Positions 4,839 through 6,956 of a stretch of 6,956 nucleotides of DNA are shown in pieces. The notes beneath the pieces were generated by a model. It was given only the letters and a program-made list of their open reading frames with translations. It ran no database searches and was not told the origin of the DNA. A program made the position numbers and the translations under genes. The stretch's first letter is position 1. The number at the start of each line of letters is the position of its first letter. Where the stretch lies: the NCBI GenBank assembly GCA_947371645.1, contig CANBQJ010000198.1:1-6956 (forward strand), given 5' to 3'. The DNA is from Burkholderiales bacterium (GTDB lineage Bacteria; Pseudomonadota; Gammaproteobacteria; Burkholderiales; Burkholderiaceae).

Positions 4839-6956
4839 ATGCCCAACACCACGACACACGCACCGCACACCTGGCTGCGCCGGGCCACCACGCTCGCCCT
4901 GCTCGCCTGGCCCTTGCTGCAGATGGCCGGCTGCGGCGGCGGCGGCCACAGCAGCGAACCCGGCGCGGCCCCCGCCGCCACCACCGGCCAGGCCACCGTG
5001 GACGCCTCAGGCGGCACGGTGGTGGGGCCCGACCAGGTGAGCTTGTCGATCGCGCCAGACAGCGTGGCCAGCAACACCACCTTCCGCATCGCGCGTGACG
5101 CCAGCCAGGCACCGCCGCTGGTGGGCATGACGCTGGTGTCGCCCGTCTACGCGATCACGCCGCATGGCAGCGCCTTCGACCCCCACGCCGTGCTGAACCT
5201 GCCTTACGACGCCAGCAAGCTGCCCGCAGGTGCCACCGCGGTGGTGTTGCGTGGTGAGCCCGATGGCAGCTGGCATGTGCAGCCCAACCTGGGCACCCAG
5301 GCCGGCGTGGCCGTGGCCGATGTCGGCGACCTCTCCTGGTACGCCGTGGGCGTGTGCACGCCCGGTGATGCGGGCATGTTCGGCTTTGGCCTGGGCGACT
5401 GCCCGGCCAACCACAGCCTCCAGCTCGAATACCTCGACGGCCAGGGCGGGGCCATCCCCGTGCCGCGCGACGCGCAGGGCCGCGCCCTGCCCTTCCTCCC
5501 CGACATCACCACCCCCACTGACGTCAAGCTGCGCCTGACCTGGACGCGGCCGCCGGGCGTGAACCGCCAGGACACCATCACGCTGTTCATGACCGACGCG
5601 AACAAGGGGCCCTTGATCAGCAGCATGGGGCCGGTGATCAGCGACTACAGCAACCAGCCGGTCTACTCGGGCGACGTCACCGTTCGCGTCGACCCGGCCA
5701 AGGTGCCTGGCGCCGGGTTGGGCACAGGCAAGGTGGCGCGCTTTGGGGCCACGGCGTCCTACTGCGCCGAGCACATCTTCACCCACCAGAACATCTGCTG
5801 GTACTTCGATGCCGACCTGGTGTTCCGCGTGCATGACGTCACGCCCGACACCACCTCATTGGCGATCACCCAGCAACCCCACAACGCGTCCATCGTCCAT
5901 GGCCACAACGCCAGCTTCCACGTCGACGCCCAGGGCTTGGTGACCGGGCAGGCCCACATCGAATGGGAGCGCCGCAACGCCGGCAGCAGCACCTGGGTGG
6001 CGGCGGGCGGCACCCTGTCGGCCGACGGCAAGACGCTGACGTTCGCGACGGACGAGGCCAGGGACAACGGCGCCGAGTTCCGGGCCCGTGCCTGCAACCT
6101 CAGGGCGTCGGGCTACCAGACCTGCACCGACCCCAGCGACACCGCCCAGCTGACGGTCACCAGCTTCAGCAACGGGGCCGCCAGCTGGCCGCAGGACGGT
6201 CAGCCCATCGACCAATCGGTGCCCGAGAACACCACGGTGGACGTGCTGATGAAGGCCGAAGGCGTGCCCTATGCCACGGTGGAGATCTGGCAGGTCAAAG
6301 CCGGCACGGAGACGCTGCTCAAGACCTGCTACCCGGCGCGCACCTCGATCCCCGCGTCCAATGTCCACCTGACGGCCAACCCCACGGTGTGCAGCCATCA
6401 CCTGCCCGACCCCGTGAAGCTGGCCGACAGCGGCACGCAGTTCTACGGCAAGGCCTACAACGACTGGCAGACGGCACCTGTGCTCAGCCGCCACGCGACC
6501 CTCACGGTCACGTCGGCACCGGTGGCACCCAGCTTCGTCACCCAACCTGGGGCGGTCCAGACCCAGCTGGGGGGCCTGGCCAGCTTCACCGCCACAGCCA
6601 CGGGCTCGGCACCGTTGTCCTATGCCTGGTGGTTCCAGGACACGGCCCACCCGTCACAACCACCCACGAAACTGGCCGACCGCAGCGCTGTCAAGGCCGG
6701 CGCGCAGACCTCCGGCGTCCAGGGCAGTGGCTCACCCACGCTGACGCTGTCGAACGCGCAGCCTGCCGATGTGGGCGGCTACTTCCTGGTGGTCGGCAAT
6801 GGCACACCACCGGCTGCGACCAGCCTGAGCGCGGCCTTGACCCTCAAGCCCCGGGGCAGCAACACGCACACCTTGGCGGCGGGCACGGCGACCACCTGCA
6901 CGGCGATGGCCGACGGCACGGTGAGTTGCTGGGGCAGCAACACACGGGGCCAGCTG
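4839..6956 (+). CDS. Large ZU5-like/Ig-like/RCC1 lipoprotein, 3' end outside the window
   Basis: The frame is open for 706 codons from ATG 4839 to the last base, so the gene is cut by the window edge and not by mutation. The signal peptide ends at C32 (MAGC, a slightly unusual lipobox with Met at -3), then four Gly; Gly at +2 suggests the outer membrane. The order is as follows. A ZU5-like domain lies at about 51-170 (VDASGGTVVGPDQVSLSIAP, then a LPYDASKLPAGA segment). A beta-rich region without clear assignment covers about 190-335. Ig-like domains lie at about 340-442, 445-558 and 564-670. An RCC1 region begins at about 678 with C687-x9-C697-WGSNTRGQL. The last Ig domain resembles the single Ig domain of the upstream lipoprotein, including a shared SGVQGS and a D-x-G-x-Y strand, so the two proteins share an Ig-RCC1 module. 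Cysteines other than C32 come in close pairs: 173/188, 309/320, 419/429, 497/518 and 687/697. It is probably a surface-exposed adhesion or binding protein; function is not established. Confidence 0.9.
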   Translation, partial: MPNTTTHAPHTWLRRATTLALLAWPLLQMAGCGGGGHSSEPGAAPAATTGQATVDASGGTVVGPDQVSLSIAPDSVASNTTFRIARDASQAPPLVGMTLVSPVYAITPHGSAFDPHAVLNLPYDASKLPAGATAVVLRGEPDGSWHVQPNLGTQAGVAVADVGDLSWYAVGVCTPGDAGMFGFGLGDCPANHSLQLEYLDGQGGAIPVPRDAQGRALPFLPDITTPTDVKLRLTWTRPPGVNRQDTITLFMTDANKGPLISSMGPVISDYSNQPVYSGDVTVRVDPAKVPGAGLGTGKVARFGATASYCAEHIFTHQNICWYFDADLVFRVHDVTPDTTSLAITQQPHNASIVHGHNASFHVDAQGLVTGQAHIEWERRNAGSSTWVAAGGTLSADGKTLTFATDEARDNGAEFRARACNLRASGYQTCTDPSDTAQLTVTSFSNGAASWPQDGQPIDQSVPENTTVDVLMKAEGVPYATVEIWQVKAGTETLLKTCYPARTSIPASNVHLTANPTVCSHHLPDPVKLADSGTQFYGKAYNDWQTAPVLSRHATLTVTSAPVAPSFVTQPGAVQTQLGGLASFTATATGSAPLSYAWWFQDTAHPSQPPTKLADRSAVKAGAQTSGVQGSGSPTLTLSNAQPADVGGYFLVVGNGTPPAATSLSAALTLKPRGSNTHTLAAGTATTCTAMADGTVSCWGSNTRGQL

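Noticed and set aside
4409..6650. Several minus-strand open frames (4409-5128, 5007-5834, 5856-6650) opposite the lipoprotein genes
   Set aside because: They overlap well-supported plus-strand coding sequence, have low-complexity products, and fit the antisense frame-opening bias of high GC content.

Overview
The window looks like a chromosomal segment of a high-GC Gram-negative bacterium. Codon third positions are strongly G/C, two lipoprotein signal peptides are followed by Gly runs, and a 7TM-type histidine kinase is paired with a NarL-type regulator. Together these suggest a betaproteobacterium of the Burkholderiales, but that placement is an inference from style, not from a marker gene.

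Layout. The left half (4-3157) is a tightly packed leftward operon. Read in its own direction it encodes a NarL/FixJ-family response regulator (3157-2492), a membrane histidine kinase with a periplasmic sensory domain and seven further transmembrane segments (2526-472, overlapping the regulator gene by 35 bp), and a UspA-type universal stress protein (459-4, 12 bp after the kinase stop). The right half (3323-6956) is a rightward pair of exported lipoproteins. The first, of 499 aa, has one Ig-like domain followed by exactly seven RCC1-type repeats. The second is open at the window edge (706 codons seen) and carries a ZU5-like N-terminal domain, a beta-rich region, three Ig-like domains and the beginning of an RCC1 propeller. 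The two lipoprotein genes are 16 bp apart, each with a good Shine-Dalgarno, and look co-transcribed.

The two operons are divergent and share a 165-bp intergenic region (3158-3322). Almost exactly at its centre is a perfect 18-bp interrupted palindrome (3231-3248) whose TACC...GGTA core has the 16-bp span of the 7-2-7 geometry known for NarL-class regulators. The simplest working model is that the kinase senses an envelope or extracellular cue, phosphorylates the regulator, and the regulator acts at this site on its own operon and/or the lipoprotein operon. The ligand, the function of the RCC1/Ig lipoproteins and the regulatory link are all inferred.

The most unusual protein feature is the RCC1 propeller of the first lipoprotein. 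Every one of its seven repeats carries a Cys-x9-Cys pair, and apart from the lipobox Cys the protein has no other cysteines. The same pair opens the RCC1 region of the second lipoprotein. This suggests a blade-by-blade disulfide-stapled surface propeller. No RNA gene, insertion sequence, CRISPR array or convincing intrinsic terminator was seen.
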